This document shows, one piece after another, positions 41,353 through 51,286 of a stretch of DNA of 64,000 nt. The translations under genes were made by a program, and so were the position numbers. This stretch comes from Candidatus Poribacteria bacterium (GTDB lineage Bacteria; Poribacteria; WGA-4E; WGA-3G), in assembly GCA_028818705.1 (NCBI GenBank), contig JAPPNJ010000011.1:26464-90463 (forward strand), given 5' to 3'. A model generated the notes under the pieces. It worked only from the letters and a program-made list of their open reading frames with translations. It was not told the origin of the DNA and searched no databases. Position 1 is the stretch's first letter. Every line of letters starts with the position of its first letter.

Positions 41353-43134
41353 ATGAAATCGGTAACTCGGAAAGCGTTATTATTTTCGTTTATATTTCAT
41401 ATCTTCTTTTTCATCACGGCGTTCTATGTCGCGGTGCAGAACCAGCCGATAGCATCGGAGAAGGCAGATCTCGCGGTGGAACTGATCTCAACGGAAAATA
41501 CCGGTCAACTGAAACCCCTGCTAAAAAAAGTTTCACCTCGTTTTCGCGCACCTACACGTGAATTGGTAAAACCCATCTCTCCGCAGGTCAGCACGGCGGA
41601 GTCCTTGCCATCTCTCGCAGCTTCATTCTCGGTCACAACTGAAACTTCGCGCCCTGCTTTAGGTCGTAACTTGCAAGCCGACATTGATACAGAAGAGCCT
41701 TCAGAATCTCTCGACATTTCAAAAGAAAACTGGGGAGATGTCAGCACTGCAACGCAGACGCTTCGGGACATCAAGGAAGATTTATCGAAAACAGAAGCCA
41801 CAAGTCCCGCTGGCAACACAACACTCGGTGCGAAACGTCCGGGTCCACCGAGAATTCAGCGCACACCAGAGATAGCACCCATCAAAATAATCGAAGAAGA
41901 GGTAAGTCTTACTCCTGCACAATTGGCAGAGATTCGCGAAAAACGGAAGACACTACCACATGTTTCGTTTCCAAGGCTTATGCAAAAACTTGCGCGGGAG
42001 ATTGTCGAAACAAGCGACGGGGGTCCCATTGATGTTGTCTTCGTTATCGACGCCAGCGGCAGTATGCGCGACAATATTAAAGCCGTCGTCGAACATCTCA
42101 AGGAGATGGTAGACGTATACAAAACCTCCAAAATAGACTACGCTCTCGGTGTAACAGAATTCTGGGCACAGAAAAACCGAAACAGAATCAGAGTTGTCCA
42201 ACTAACAAAGAGTTTCATAAAATACAAACGCACGCTTCAAGAAATTACCGTCCATCAGGACGAAAATGCCCTGGACGCTATCGTGCAGACTGTCAAGGAG
42301 CTCCGATTCCGTGCGACATCTAAAAGACACTTTATTCTTGTCACCGACGAACCTTTCACAAGCCGTGAAGGGTTAGAGGTGAAAGACGCAATCGCCTACT
42401 GCCGAGAGTTCGGTATCTATGTAAACGTCCTCGGACTCCCTATCGATGAACACCAGAGCCTCGCTGCTGCAACGGGCGGCACGTGGCATGTCATTCCTGA
42501 AGAACAGCAACCTCAAATGGCACAGCGAATCAACGTGCAAAAGACGCCGCGCGGTAAAGCAGTGTCGCTACGTCAAGCACGATGGGCAGATGTCACAAAA
42601 GTCGGCGATTCCGCACTCCAACTGAGTGGTAAGACTCCTGTGGACATTGTTCTGTTTGTTGATAGTAGCAAAAGCATGGACAAAAAATTGCCACATTTCT
42701 TGCAGCAACTCAACCTCATCGTCCGCGATTGGGATAATGCCCTCATAGACTATCAGATAGGTGTAGTGCGTTTTCGGTCGCGGGCATCTGTGAATATAGT
42801 GAACGTTTTTAATCCACCACAGACACTCAAACAGATCCGGAAAATTGTTGAACTGCCGTGCCAAGAGAATGAAATGTTATTAGATGCTGTCGCGGAGGGG
42901 TTAAGGAGGCTTAAGCTCCGCCCGAATGCGCAGCCCTATTTCATCCTAATTACAGATGAACCCGCAGCCGGCGAATACTCGCCACTCGCAATTATCCAAA
43001 TGTTACAGCAGAAGCACATCCTCGTCAGTGTCGTTGGCACTTACGACGATTTCCAGCAGCAGGTAGCGAACAAAACAGGTGGTATCTGGGTACCTATTCC
43101 AGAAGGACACACAACAAACAATTTGTATTGGTAA
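41353..43134 (+). CDS. Membrane-anchored double von Willebrand factor A domain protein
   Basis: About 593 residues from MKSVTRKALLFSFIF; the ORF start at 41314 is TTG with little support. One membrane helix (LLFSFIFHIFFFITAFYVAV) is followed by a long polar linker and two vWA domains. The first has MIDAS residues VIDASGSMRDN (about residue 243), the second FVDSSKSMDKK (about 440). Each ends in GGTWHVIPE or GGIWVPIPEG, so they are tandem duplicates. It probably forms part of an envelope complex binding partners through metal ions. It follows the anti-sigma gene by 47 bases, so it may be the regulated or sensory partner. Confidence 0.85.
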   Translation: MKSVTRKALLFSFIFHIFFFITAFYVAVQNQPIASEKADLAVELISTENTGQLKPLLKKVSPRFRAPTRELVKPISPQVSTAESLPSLAASFSVTTETSRPALGRNLQADIDTEEPSESLDISKENWGDVSTATQTLRDIKEDLSKTEATSPAGNTTLGAKRPGPPRIQRTPEIAPIKIIEEEVSLTPAQLAEIREKRKTLPHVSFPRLMQKLAREIVETSDGGPIDVVFVIDASGSMRDNIKAVVEHLKEMVDVYKTSKIDYALGVTEFWAQKNRNRIRVVQLTKSFIKYKRTLQEITVHQDENALDAIVQTVKELRFRATSKRHFILVTDEPFTSREGLEVKDAIAYCREFGIYVNVLGLPIDEHQSLAAATGGTWHVIPEEQQPQMAQRINVQKTPRGKAVSLRQARWADVTKVGDSALQLSGKTPVDIVLFVDSSKSMDKKLPHFLQQLNLIVRDWDNALIDYQIGVVRFRSRASVNIVNVFNPPQTLKQIRKIVELPCQENEMLLDAVAEGLRRLKLRPNAQPYFILITDEPAAGEYSPLAIIQMLQQKHILVSVVGTYDDFQQQVANKTGGIWVPIPEGHTTNNLYW

Positions 43135-43144
43135 AGGATCTGAA

Positions 43145-43747
43145 TTGAAAGTCGCAGTCCTCGTTTCAGGGAGTGGCACTAACCTCCAAACCCTCATTGA
43201 TCAACTACACCAAGATGGAACAAGTGGTATTGACATCGCAGTTGTGATTAGCGACCGAAAGAATGCCTACGCACTCACACGCGCCGAACGCGCCGGTATA
43301 CCGACGCACGTTGTTAGAACCCAAGATTATGAGAATCGTGTCGATTTCGACACAGAAATTTCAAGGCTCATCGAACAGTATACTGCAGAACTGCTTGTGC
43401 TTGCAGGCTTTATGAAACTTTTCCAACCCCCTTTCGTCCGAAAATACCAGAATCGCATTATTAACGTCCATCCAACGTTGTTACCGGCATTCCCAGGTGC
43501 ACACCCTGTCGCTGATACATTAGCATACGGCGTAAAAATTGCGGGTGTGACTGTCCATTTTGTTGACGAAGGTGTTGACTCTGGTCCCATCATTGCTCAG
43601 GCGGCTGTTCCCGTTTTAGATACGGACGATGAGGAGAGTTTACACAACCGAATTCAAGTCGAAGAACACAAACTTTATCCAGAAGTGATTAAGTGGTACG
43701 CACAAGGGAAATTGAAAGTCAAAGGAAGAAAAGTAATAGTGGAGTAG
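43145..43747 (+). CDS. purN: Phosphoribosylglycinamide formyltransferase
   Basis: About 200 residues from a TTG at 43145 (LKVAVLVSGSGTNLQTLI) with AAAGGA at 7 bases; the ORF start at 43079 lies inside the vWA gene. It transfers the formyl group from 10-formyl-THF to GAR in purine synthesis. The catalytic residues are in INVHPTLLPAFPG (Asn, His) and VDEGVDSGPII (Asp). The ending WYAQGKLKVKGRKV is typical. It is 10 bases after the vWA gene, an unusual location with no other pur gene. Confidence 0.92.
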   Translation: MKVAVLVSGSGTNLQTLIDQLHQDGTSGIDIAVVISDRKNAYALTRAERAGIPTHVVRTQDYENRVDFDTEISRLIEQYTAELLVLAGFMKLFQPPFVRKYQNRIINVHPTLLPAFPGAHPVADTLAYGVKIAGVTVHFVDEGVDSGPIIAQAAVPVLDTDDEESLHNRIQVEEHKLYPEVIKWYAQGKLKVKGRKVIVE

Positions 43748-43833
43748 TCGGTTGTCAGTTGTCAGTTAAGAAGTGGCTTGGGTAAGTCAAAATCTCTCTA
43801 ACCGATGACCGATCGCTGATAACCAACCAAAAG
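43744..43833. repeat. Degenerate short tandem-like repeats
   Basis: The gap carries variants of GTTGTCAGTT and CCGATGACCGATCGCTGATAACC. Similar text fills 31650-31740 (TATCGGCTATTGG..., GCTAACCGCTAATCGCTAACC) and 4060-4140. These look like members of a short heptamer-type repeat common to the genome. Confidence 0.45.
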
Positions 43834-44757
43834 ATGTTAGCAATCTCAACAATGTGGAACGCCTTGAAGCAGCCTGATGGTGCCGCGCTGTTCGATGAAC
43901 TCAAAAACCTCGGTTTTGAGAAACTCGAACTCAGCAGACATCTGACCCTGGATCAGGTTGAACAACTCAAGCCGTACCTCCATGAAAATCCGCCCTGCTC
44001 GATTCACAATTTTTGCCCCATCCTTCCTGGAACATCACAGGCAGATGCGGGGCAGGATAAAATTTTACTTTCCAGTCTCAATGCAGATGAACGCAAGGAG
44101 GCAGTTCGACGCACTATCCAAACGATGGAGCTCGCCGTTGAATTGGAAACGCCAATTGTAGTTTTACACCTCGGCGAAGTCGATACCTACGATCGCTCAT
44201 ACTTGATGGTTGATCTTTACAATTACGGTGAGCGTGAGTTTGAAGCCTTTCACCAGAAGGTAACAGAAGCCACCGAATGGCGAAAACGTAAAGAAGAGAA
44301 ACACCGGAATGCAGTCCTACGGAGTCTTGACGAACTCAACGAACGTGCCTTGCGGATGGATCTCTGTATCGCCATCGAAAATCGTCCGCATTACTACCAA
44401 ATCCCGAATTTTGACGAAGTCGAACTGTTTTTTGAAGAATTTTACGGAAGCCCGATGCGCTACTGGCACGACATTGGACATGCCGCACGACAGGAAAAAC
44501 TCGGCGTATGCTGGGCAGATAAATGGCTTCAGCAGTATGAGGCATATCTCGTGGGTGTGAATCTGCATGATCTGCAAGGTCTTGAGGCGTATCACCCTCC
44601 GGGGATCGGGGACCTGGCGTGGGACGATATCTTCGCGAAGATGCCTGCAGATGTCCTGAAGGTATTAGAAATCCGTCCTTGCGAGGCAGAACCAGTAATA
44701 GCGGCGCGAGAATTATGCGAATCCTTATCGCAATCAAGTGAGCAACTGGATGTTTAG
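43834..44757 (+). CDS. Sugar phosphate isomerase/epimerase-like TIM-barrel protein
   Basis: A 307-residue protein of the xylose-isomerase-like TIM-barrel superfamily. Typical strand/loop residues are SRHLTL, IHNFCPIL, VVLHLGEV, IAIENRPHYYQIP, YWHDIGHAARQE, GVNLHDLQG and LEIRPCEAE. The E, D, H and E at the ends of strands would bind a divalent metal. These enzymes isomerise or epimerise sugars. No clear Shine-Dalgarno is seen. It overlaps the next small gene. Confidence 0.85.
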   Translation: MLAISTMWNALKQPDGAALFDELKNLGFEKLELSRHLTLDQVEQLKPYLHENPPCSIHNFCPILPGTSQADAGQDKILLSSLNADERKEAVRRTIQTMELAVELETPIVVLHLGEVDTYDRSYLMVDLYNYGEREFEAFHQKVTEATEWRKRKEEKHRNAVLRSLDELNERALRMDLCIAIENRPHYYQIPNFDEVELFFEEFYGSPMRYWHDIGHAARQEKLGVCWADKWLQQYEAYLVGVNLHDLQGLEAYHPPGIGDLAWDDIFAKMPADVLKVLEIRPCEAEPVIAARELCESLSQSSEQLDV

Positions 44758-45121
44758 AGAAACGCCACAGGATAGTTATTTTTTCACGCAAACTGAACAC
44801 AATATTCTCAAAGCCCTGTGCGCGTATATGGTCGGAACCTCAAATGACGCAGAATTGGACATATCGGTTATCACGATAGACGCGTTCGTTCAGCAGTTGT
44901 CTAAACCCTTACGGACGCGGATCCGTTTCGGACTCCACTTATTTCAATGGGGCCCGCCGCTTTTCATTCGGAAATTGCGCCTCTTTACACAACTTGACCC
45001 GCGCGATGCGGTGAGATACATAGAGGGTTGGGCACGGAGCCGCCGCAGAATCCGCCGTCAACTCTTCCGCGGTTTACGTGACATCGCCTTCCTCGGCTAC
45101 TACAGCGACAGACAAAAATAG
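44750..45121 (+). CDS. Gluconate 2-dehydrogenase subunit 3-like protein
   Basis: About 123 residues from the ATG at 44750 (or 127 from 44738). The pattern FTQTEHNILKALCAYMV, DAFVQQLSKPLRTRIRFGLHLFQWGP, FTQLDPRDAVRYIEGWARSRRRIRRQLFRGL and a final GYYSD resembles the small subunit-3-like proteins and the N-terminal domains of some GMC oxidoreductases. They usually sit beside a GMC-type dehydrogenase; none is present here, and the next gene is on the opposite strand. Its role is therefore unknown. It overlaps the TIM-barrel gene. Confidence 0.6.
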   Translation: MFRETPQDSYFFTQTEHNILKALCAYMVGTSNDAELDISVITIDAFVQQLSKPLRTRIRFGLHLFQWGPPLFIRKLRLFTQLDPRDAVRYIEGWARSRRRIRRQLFRGLRDIAFLGYYSDRQK

Positions 45122-45157
45122 GCGTGCTTAGAAAGCGTACCACCCTCTGCGTCCCAT

Positions 45158-48100
45158 CTACTTCCGTATTAACATTTTGCGGGTAGCCGCGAAATCACCG
45201 GCAGTCAGCGTATAGAAATAAACCCCACTCGCAACCGACTCACCCACTTCGTTTCTGCCGTCCCAATACACCGCACGACTCCGACCCCGATAGATACCAG
45301 GAGCCTGATGTCCCAACGTCAGCGTCCGAACCAAGACACCACTAACAGCATAGATATGCACTGTGACTTCCGCAGAATCAGCGAGTTGATAGGGTATCCA
45401 CGTCTCCGGGTTAAACGGATTCGGATAGTTTGCCAGCAGAGCCGTCTCGTCGGGACGCAATACAGGTGCGGCAGGCGTATTACCTCCCACAATAATTGTA
45501 AACGCCAGCGGAGTCGCTCGGATTTTTTCTCCTCGACGAGAACCTGCTTGGAAGTTATCCGCTGTTAATTGGCTTTCACCACTCCTAACAGCCCTAAACC
45601 TTACCGAAAGCAACGTCCCTTGCCTGTCCATATCGCCTTTGGAGAGTTGCACCACTCTTACACCGGCAATCTTACCGGCGGCGTTATTAATCGTGCCTTT
45701 CGCAAAGAAAGTGTCCCCACCATCCTGCTTCAAGAAATCGCCCTCACTGACACCGAGTGCTGTTAAGACTGCGGGGTTAAACACGATATCAGTTTGCCAG
45801 CCTGCCAAATCGTCAATGTTTTCTGTTTTCAGATGCACAGTGAACGTATCTCCAACATTAATTTCCGGTACATCCGTAGAAAAGGAAAAATTAATACTCC
45901 GCTGGAACACTTCATATTTCGCATCCCGTGCGAATCCAAAGAAGCCACTAAACCCACCATGCCCGTGGTTGTCAAGCGCGACTAATAAGACATTTCTCCC
46001 CTGTTTTAGGGTGACAGGGAAAAAGTCTTGGTAATCGTCAGCGCCACGCGCAACAAACGCCCTATGAACCTCTTCGCCGTTGAGCCAAACTTTAACCGCA
46101 TCATCGCTACCGACCAACATTGTTGTCTGCTGTTCTTCCGGTGAATCCAAGACGACTGAACCGTAGACAATATGGTCGTATATCTCCTCACGTGTTCCCC
46201 AACCGAGGGCAGCCGTCATTCGATTTATGTTATCACCACCGGCAGAAAGTCGATGAAGCGTCCAAGTACTTCTTCCAACAGCCTTTCCTTCTTTGGCACC
46301 GTTGGTAGACACCTTTAACTCTGTTGCTGCGTCGTTGGTCGCCAGTGCCAAGAAATCCACGTCGTCCTCAAGACGTGTCCCGGGGACTATCGCCCACAAC
46401 CAAGGTCCTGTTATTTTCGGACCGCCAGTGGGAAAACCCGGATTGCCTTCCATACGAACAAAAGTCTTCTCGGGTAATCCATCCAAAGGTGAAAAATCGG
46501 ATATCGCGTTATTCCGAAGGTCGAGTCGATCCAAATTTTTGAAGCCAGCGAGGGATGATACGTCCGATATAACGTTGTTTTCAAGATACAGCACTTCCAA
46601 GTCTGTCAACTGCGCGAGTGCTGATGGATCGGATATGAAGTTAGCATCAAGGTTCAACGTCTCCAAATTTTTCAGTGTCACCAACGGAGAAACGTCTGAT
46701 ATCAAGTTATCAACTAATTCTAACCACTGTAGTTGTGTTAACTCCGCCAATGGTGAAAGGTCTGAGATGGTGGTGCCGCGGATCTCCAGTCGTCTCAGTG
46801 CTCTTAATCCTTTTAGAGACGGAATCTTCGTCACAGACCTATCATTACCAAACTCTATCCACCGCAGCCTCGGTAACCTTGACAAGGCGGAGAAATCTGA
46901 GACAGGTGTGCTCCACGCCGCTACCCCTTCCAAACTGACTAAACTTGCGAGAGGTGACACGTCGGATACAGGATTGCCGCTAATTCCTATTCCATTCAGT
47001 TTTATCAAATCTCGCAGCGGCGATAAGTCGGTGATTGCGTTCTCCTCAAGCCCCAGCCAGTCGACATTGGTTAATTCGGCAAGTGGAGATACGTCGGTTA
47101 TTCTATTTCCGCGCAATTTAATGTTATTCAGCCGTATTAATCCCGCCAAGGGGGAGAGGTCAGATATAGAATTGCGGCGGAATTCTATTCGTTCCAGCCT
47201 TGTTGCATGCTCCAGTCCTGTTAAATCGCTTATACCTCTTTCATCAGCGTCAATACGCCTCAATCTCTTTAAATCTGCTTCCGTAATCGAGTCACTGGGT
47301 GCCTTACCGAGTGCTTCTGCAATCACGGCGTGCAAGTTTGCCTCTGGAATCAGACCGCCAGGACGGGGGGTTGGTGTCGGTGTTGGTCTTGGCGTTGGTG
47401 TTGGTGTCGGAGGCGATACCAAGCAATCATTACGGTGCAAGCAAGCAACCATCTCGCTAAAGTTAGATGTCCACGCGTCACGTTGCACGTTCCCGCCACT
47501 CAGCAGCCCCGCCAAACCCAAGTTTTGTAAGCTTGGGTTATCACGAATCGCTTTAAGGAACGCTTCAGTGCCTAAACCGACTGACGCAGCAGCATGCGCC
47601 GCATCAATCGGACCATGAAACTCCTCGTAGAAGCGATGCACCGGTTCAATACCACCAAACACGCCTCCAGTCAATTCCAATGCATCCTTGTAACGCTGCG
47701 TATCCTGTTCCCGGAGGGAATCAATCACAGCTTCTTCTACATATAAACGCAAGGCTTGATCCTTGTCGTAAGACGGATTCGTTGTCTGTTCAATCACGGA
47801 GCGAACACCATCTTCAAATTCCTTCATCCCTTCCGTGTGGCAACCGATACACGACAAACCGTTGCGAACAGCCGGATCGCTCGCCGCAGGATTGGAAACG
47901 ATCTCCGTCGGTGCCACATCTATTCGATTACCCCGTGCATCCGAGATATAATACGCCTGCAAACCGTTTGGAAGATTGAAGATTACTTCGCCGCCATCAG
48001 GTGTGAAAGACAACGGGTGTGTGAAGATATTCTGTGTCCCTATACTTCCAGCAAAATCATAACTCTTCCAATATGCACCATAAGGCGATCTGTGCCGCTC

Positions 48101-49069
48101 AACAACACGGTTGTGATTCGACACACCTGAATCGTTGAATCCGGCACGCCAAACGCGCACACCGGGTGAACTCTGGAGATTTCTCACGACATCTATACCA
48201 AGCTCTCTTTCGAGTTCTCCATCCGTTCTTGGTAAATCCAGAATAGCGTGATATAACGGTGGCAACGACGCAGTCGCAAGAAACCAATCAATATGCACAA
48301 ATGGTTCTCGACAATCCATTTCTCCACGCAGGTACGTCAGTTTGGTAAGCAAACTGAATTGTTTTACAGGATCAAATTCAATGGCGTACGGATATGCGTC
48401 CTCAATCTGCGTCCACGCGTCGCGGATATCCCATTCATAATCGCGTAAGTCGATGTAGAAGATGGTCTCTTCTGCGTCAATGGGTACTGGATTGATAATC
48501 TCAAACCCCCAAGAGAGACTGTTCACGAGTTTCGAGAGCGCAACCCGATAGGCACCCGGTGCTTCTGGTCTCTCGCCAGCGTTATGGAGGTGGGTCATCG
48601 TAAGATAACGGGCAGAGGGACGGTCAAACGGATCCAGCGACTTGAGGTGATTCTGCATGGCAGTGAGCATCTTATCAGTTGTAATGAAGCTGACGTCGTG
48701 CGGGATATCCCAATCCGGCGCACCTACTTGAATCCACTGCCGAATCGTGGCAATCGCTGCCTGGGATAACGGTGGTTGCAGATATGGCATCTGTGCGCCA
48801 CTTGCGGTTGGTCCGAGAAGTCGCTTATAGAATTCGGAAGCATCAGGATTTCCGGGCACAACAACCCCAGTAGCAACCAAATCGGGTGCCGACTCAATAA
48901 TGAGTTGCTCAGTAAAAGATCCGTGTGGTCCGTGGCAGTTGAGGCAACTTTGTTGAAAGATAGCATACGCCTGTTGTGCGATGTCTACTTGGGCATCTGC
49001 TGTTCCAAGTCCGAATCCGATGAGTGTTAAAACAACTAAAGTAAGGTATCTGTTGGTTTTCATCATCAT
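45158..49069 (-). CDS. Giant secreted protein: diheme cytochrome c, LRR, cohesin and FlgD/T9SS-type C-terminal domains
   Basis: 1303 residues with signal peptide (1-26). Two heme motifs occur: CLNCH (42-46), with a planctomycete-like cytochrome c region, and CIGCH (407-411). A TPTPTPRP linker (about 550-570) leads to a leucine-rich repeat region (about 580-880; units such as ISDLSPLAGL). A jelly-roll-like stretch (about 975-1045) and a cohesin-type domain (about 1058-1193, VGDTFTVHLKTENIDDLAGWQ) follow. The end has NPFNPETWIPYQLA and a FlgD-like beta domain, used in sorting. Its role may be surface electron transfer plus protein assembly; this is inference. AGGAG precedes the ATG. Confidence 0.88.
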   Translation of the reverse strand: MMMKTNRYLTLVVLTLIGFGLGTADAQVDIAQQAYAIFQQSCLNCHGPHGSFTEQLIIESAPDLVATGVVVPGNPDASEFYKRLLGPTASGAQMPYLQPPLSQAAIATIRQWIQVGAPDWDIPHDVSFITTDKMLTAMQNHLKSLDPFDRPSARYLTMTHLHNAGERPEAPGAYRVALSKLVNSLSWGFEIINPVPIDAEETIFYIDLRDYEWDIRDAWTQIEDAYPYAIEFDPVKQFSLLTKLTYLRGEMDCREPFVHIDWFLATASLPPLYHAILDLPRTDGELERELGIDVVRNLQSSPGVRVWRAGFNDSGVSNHNRVVERHRSPYGAYWKSYDFAGSIGTQNIFTHPLSFTPDGGEVIFNLPNGLQAYYISDARGNRIDVAPTEIVSNPAASDPAVRNGLSCIGCHTEGMKEFEDGVRSVIEQTTNPSYDKDQALRLYVEEAVIDSLREQDTQRYKDALELTGGVFGGIEPVHRFYEEFHGPIDAAHAAASVGLGTEAFLKAIRDNPSLQNLGLAGLLSGGNVQRDAWTSNFSEMVACLHRNDCLVSPPTPTPTPRPTPTPTPRPGGLIPEANLHAVIAEALGKAPSDSITEADLKRLRRIDADERGISDLTGLEHATRLERIEFRRNSISDLSPLAGLIRLNNIKLRGNRITDVSPLAELTNVDWLGLEENAITDLSPLRDLIKLNGIGISGNPVSDVSPLASLVSLEGVAAWSTPVSDFSALSRLPRLRWIEFGNDRSVTKIPSLKGLRALRRLEIRGTTISDLSPLAELTQLQWLELVDNLISDVSPLVTLKNLETLNLDANFISDPSALAQLTDLEVLYLENNVISDVSSLAGFKNLDRLDLRNNAISDFSPLDGLPEKTFVRMEGNPGFPTGGPKITGPWLWAIVPGTRLEDDVDFLALATNDAATELKVSTNGAKEGKAVGRSTWTLHRLSAGGDNINRMTAALGWGTREEIYDHIVYGSVVLDSPEEQQTTMLVGSDDAVKVWLNGEEVHRAFVARGADDYQDFFPVTLKQGRNVLLVALDNHGHGGFSGFFGFARDAKYEVFQRSINFSFSTDVPEINVGDTFTVHLKTENIDDLAGWQTDIVFNPAVLTALGVSEGDFLKQDGGDTFFAKGTINNAAGKIAGVRVVQLSKGDMDRQGTLLSVRFRAVRSGESQLTADNFQAGSRRGEKIRATPLAFTIIVGGNTPAAPVLRPDETALLANYPNPFNPETWIPYQLADSAEVTVHIYAVSGVLVRTLTLGHQAPGIYRGRSRAVYWDGRNEVGESVASGVYFYTLTAGDFAATRKMLIRK

Positions 49070-49141
49070 TTTTTCTCCTAATAGATTAGTGCTACATTCT
49101 TTTTAATGTTGCTCTTGGCTGGATGAATATAAAGATTGACG

Positions 49142-51286
49142 CTACTTTCTTATTAACATTTTCCGTGTTTCTGCGAAGTCACCCGCAGTGAACGTATAGA
49201 AATAGACCCCACTCGCGACGGATTCACCGAGTCCGTTTTTACCATCCCAATACGCTGCACGACTGCGTTCCTGATAGCGTCCTGCGAGCTGATGTCCCAA
49301 ATTTAGTGTCCGAACCAAGGCACCATTTGCTGCATAGATACGAATCTGGACATCGGTAGCGGTTGCAAGTTGATAAGGTATCCACGTTTCTGGATTGAAT
49401 GGGTTCGGGTAGTTCGGGAGCAGCACCGTTCTTTCGGGAATCAATGATGCTAAAAGCCTCTGAAGATTCGCAATACCTTGTTGGAAAACAAAGGAGCCGT
49501 CGCTCTCAGCACGTGCTTGCGCTATCCACGCGCGTATCATTTCTGGAGATATTTGATTGCCTGACACAAAGCCAGCGGGTGCAGCGGGTATTGTCGCGTC
49601 TATATTACTTGCAACAAAGCTAATGTCTAAGATGTTAACCCTTCCATCACCATTTACGTCCGTTCGCGGATTACTGGGTTTGTTTCTTTCAAAATCACGC
49701 GCTACAAGAATCAGATCCAGAATGGTCACACTGCCATCTTCATTTACATCTGAAATACGTAAGATCCTAAAGGGAACTGGCGGACTCTGCGTCCACACCG
49801 TATATTTCGTCGCATGATCAAACCCGAAAAAGCCACTCCACCAACCCTCACCTTCGTAAACAGCAACGAGTAAGATATTCGTTCCTGCTTTTAGTGTAAC
49901 AGGAAAATCCTCTTCGTAATTGTCAGCATCTCGATCAGTGGCATTATTATGAACCAAAATACCGTTGAGCCAGACCTTAACAGCATCACCACTTCCAACG
50001 AACATCCTTGTGTTTTGGGCACGCGAGACGTCCAAATTCACCGAACCGTAAGCCACATGATGATCTATATTACCTGTTCCCAATCCGATAGCATTCACAA
50101 GCTCATTGATGTTATTGCCGCCTCCTTTGGAAATTTTACCTAAAGTCCAGACTTTATCTCCAACAGCATCTCCCTCAGTCGCCCCTTGTCTCGCAATGGT
50201 CAACTCTGTCACAGTGCCACCACTCATCTGTCTCAGAAAATCTGTGCCAGAATCCGCAGCTTTTGCGCCGGACATTCCCTCTGTCGGTGCGATAACCCAC
50301 AGCCAAGGCCCCTCTATTTTGGGAGCATCGCGCGTAAATCCGGGATTATTATGACTAACGATATTGACATTTCCAGGAAGCACATCCAAGGGCGAGAAGT
50401 CCAATATGTTATTGTTCTCAAGGTTAATCGATGTCAAGTTAGGTAAAGATGCCAGCGGAAATACATCAGATATTCGGTTATTTTCAAGCCCCAGACGTGT
50501 TAAACCAGTTAAAGTCGCCAATGGAGAGAGGTCCGAAATCTCGTTGCCAGCGAGATAGAGTTCTCTCAAACTTGTGAATCCAGCCAGAGGTGAAAGATCA
50601 GATATGTCTCCACCACAAATATCTATCTTTCTCAGTTTTGGTAGTTTCGTCAAGGCAGAAAGATTTAATATAGGCGTGCCCCAAGAGTGAAAATTTCGCA
50701 GACTGACCAGTCCTGTAAGTGGCGATAGATTTCCGATTGGGTTCTCGCTCATCCACATCTCTCTTAACCTTATTAGACCCGCGAGCGGTGATAAGTCAGA
50801 TATGACATTATCCGAAATATCCAACCCGTGCAAGTTGATTAATCCCGCAAGTGGTGAGAGATCAGATATATTGTTATGGGGAACAACAACCCAACCCAAG
50901 TTGATTAATCCCGCAAGCGGTGAGAGATCAGATATCACGTTATGTCTAAACACTACAACATGCAGCCTTGTCAAATCTTTAAGCGGCGATAGATCAGAAA
51001 TCAGATTGTCATTACATCTTATCTCTTCAAGTTCTGTTGCAAATTCGAGACCTGTTAAATCAGTAATATTGGCATCATGCGCTTCAAGATGTCTTAGCGT
51101 CGCCATCTCACCTGCCGTAATTAGGTCTTCGGGTGCCTTATCGAGTGCTTCTGCGATTGCAGCACGTAGGTTCGTGTCAGGAATCCTCACGTTCTGGGCT
51201 AATGTTGTTAGTGAAAACATCAAGAACAGCGCTACACTGAGTATTAGCGTACAGGTTAATATCCGTCTTGTTTTTATAAATTGCAT
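49142..51286 (-). CDS. Secreted LRR protein with dockerin and FlgD/T9SS-type C-terminal domain
   Basis: About 714 residues from MQFIKTRRILTCTLIL, where a signal peptide starts; the 28 upstream residues of the ORF are unlikely to be used. Leucine-rich repeats (about 40-300, ISDLSPLAGL-type units) match those of the downstream cytochrome protein. A jelly-roll-like stretch follows, then a type I dockerin pair (DVNEDGSVTILDLILVARDF and DVNGDGRVNILDISFVASNI, about 510-562), a short spacer and the NPFNPETWIPYQLA sorting domain. The neighbour carries a cohesin, so the two may bind each other. It is 72 bases upstream of that gene. Confidence 0.88.
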   Translation of the reverse strand: MQFIKTRRILTCTLILSVALFLMFSLTTLAQNVRIPDTNLRAAIAEALDKAPEDLITAGEMATLRHLEAHDANITDLTGLEFATELEEIRCNDNLISDLSPLKDLTRLHVVVFRHNVISDLSPLAGLINLGWVVVPHNNISDLSPLAGLINLHGLDISDNVISDLSPLAGLIRLREMWMSENPIGNLSPLTGLVSLRNFHSWGTPILNLSALTKLPKLRKIDICGGDISDLSPLAGFTSLRELYLAGNEISDLSPLATLTGLTRLGLENNRISDVFPLASLPNLTSINLENNNILDFSPLDVLPGNVNIVSHNNPGFTRDAPKIEGPWLWVIAPTEGMSGAKAADSGTDFLRQMSGGTVTELTIARQGATEGDAVGDKVWTLGKISKGGGNNINELVNAIGLGTGNIDHHVAYGSVNLDVSRAQNTRMFVGSGDAVKVWLNGILVHNNATDRDADNYEEDFPVTLKAGTNILLVAVYEGEGWWSGFFGFDHATKYTVWTQSPPVPFRILRISDVNEDGSVTILDLILVARDFERNKPSNPRTDVNGDGRVNILDISFVASNIDATIPAAPAGFVSGNQISPEMIRAWIAQARAESDGSFVFQQGIANLQRLLASLIPERTVLLPNYPNPFNPETWIPYQLATATDVQIRIYAANGALVRTLNLGHQLAGRYQERSRAAYWDGKNGLGESVASGVYFYTFTAGDFAETRKMLIRK

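Noticed and set aside
46293-47618. 441-codon plus-strand ORF rich in Ser and Leu
   Set aside because: It is the reverse of the leucine-rich repeats of the 45158-49069 gene. Periodic codon use keeps the opposite frame open; the minus-strand protein has clear domains.
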